Of a DNA stretch of 5,553 nt, positions 5,107 to 5,553 are shown in pieces (the first letter of the stretch is position 1; each line of letters starts with the position of its first letter). Location of the stretch: contig JALNXT010000113.1 in NCBI GenBank assembly GCA_023230245.1, positions 1-5,553 on the forward strand, in the 5' to 3' direction. The notes below the pieces were generated by a model. The model was given only the letters and a program-made list of their open reading frames with translations. It did no database searches and had not been told where the DNA came from. The DNA is from Candidatus Cloacimonadota bacterium. GTDB lineage: Bacteria; Cloacimonadota; Cloacimonadia; Cloacimonadales; Cloacimonadaceae. Made by a program: the position numbers and the translations under genes.

Positions 5107-5553
5107 ATGCGTAAACATGCATTGATCCTGCTAATTGTAATGCTTTTCGGAGCAGCATTTCTTAATGCTGCCACAACGGGGCGTTTAGCTGTTCGTGTCC
5201 GTGATGGACAGGGACGTGCCATCGAATTTGTTAATATCGTTGTGATGCAAGGCACTTCGCGCATCACCGGCGGTCAAACAAATGCTAAGGGAACTGCCAT
5301 AATTATAAATATCCCTCCAGGACAATACACTGTTAAATTCTCATTGATTGGCTACGGCGAGGTAGTGTACAGAGATGTGCGCATTCAAGTTGATCAAACT
5401 GCCAATCTTTCTCCCATCATGGACCGCGCAGGTGTTAGGCTTTCATCGGTGCTTGTTCAGGCAACTGAAGATGTGGTGGATAAAGATAGAGTTGGTTCCG
5501 CACACCAAATTCAGATGTCTAACATCGCCGATACAGCAGTTAGCGATATTGCG
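5107..5553 (+). CDS. TonB-dependent-receptor-like outer-membrane protein, N-terminal part (runs off window)
   Basis: The first 149 codons are present and the frame is open to the window edge. Residues 1-22 form a Sec signal peptide: basic RKH, hydrophobic core ALILLIVMLFGAAFL, and likely cleavage after Ala21 or Ala22. Residues about 25-105 form a carboxypeptidase-regulatory-like (CarboxypepD_reg-like) beta-sandwich, with RVRDGQGRAIEFVNIVV, then TNAKGTAIIINIPPGQYTV (59-77) and FSLIGYGEVVYRDVRI. This is the N-terminal extension found on many TonB-dependent receptors of the Bacteroidetes and related phyla. Residues about 115-149 (VLVQATEDVVDKDRVGS and on) resemble the linker and first strand of a TonB plug domain. 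If complete, it would be a beta-barrel importer or related outer-membrane protein. The barrel is not in view, so substrate and even receptor identity remain inferred. It probably forms its own transcription unit. Confidence 0.75.
   Translation, partial: MRKHALILLIVMLFGAAFLNAATTGRLAVRVRDGQGRAIEFVNIVVMQGTSRITGGQTNAKGTAIIINIPPGQYTVKFSLIGYGEVVYRDVRIQVDQTANLSPIMDRAGVRLSSVLVQATEDVVDKDRVGSAHQIQMSNIADTAVSDIA

Noticed and set aside
4995..5267. 90-codon - strand frame across the gap and the start of the receptor gene
   Set aside because: It runs antisense to a clear SD, signal peptide and beta domain and has no recognisable features.

Overview
The window carries a compact run of genes, all on the + strand. 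They are housekeeping and central-metabolism genes, followed by the start of an outer-membrane receptor gene. The receptor (signal peptide, then a carboxypeptidase-regulatory-like beta domain, then what looks like the start of a TonB plug) points to a Gram-negative, diderm bacterium, probably in the Fibrobacteres-Chlorobi-Bacteroidetes (FCB) group or a relative. Split-type glycyl-tRNA synthetase (glyS), short-form phosphate acetyltransferase and moderate GC would fit an anaerobic fermenter such as Candidatus Cloacimonadota. That placement is inference from family knowledge; no rRNA or other phylogenetic marker was analysed.

Layout: (1) positions 2-499, the 3' end of glyS; (2) 511-1512, pta, with its Shine-Dalgarno (SD) sequence overlapping the glyS stop; (3) a 57-nt A-rich gap; (4) 1570-2775, a class I (aspartate-type) aminotransferase; (5) 2778-2984, a 68-aa single-pass membrane protein of unknown function; (6) 2981-3874, a PfkB/ribokinase-family kinase starting with TTG inside a TTGA overlap; (7) 3862-4899, purM, overlapping the kinase by 13 nt; (8) 4900-5106, a 207-nt gap holding a doubtful 50-codon frame, a 7-bp hairpin and a TATAAT box; (9) 5107 to the window end, the first 149 codons of a TonB-dependent-receptor-like protein.

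The spacing between genes 1 to 7 (gaps of 11, 57 and 2 nt, then overlaps of 4 and 13 nt) suggests one transcript with translational coupling, at least from the aminotransferase to purM. The products serve protein synthesis (GlyS), acetyl-CoA/acetyl-phosphate conversion (Pta), amino-acid nitrogen transfer (aminotransferase) and de novo purine synthesis (PurM), with an unassigned sugar or nucleoside kinase beside purM. The receptor appears to have its own promoter and a strong SD and is probably a separate unit.

I see no mobile element, CRISPR array, tRNA, rRNA or defence module. Most of the window is ordinary. The points worth a second look are the kinase/purM coupling, the orphan small membrane protein, and the structured gap before the receptor.
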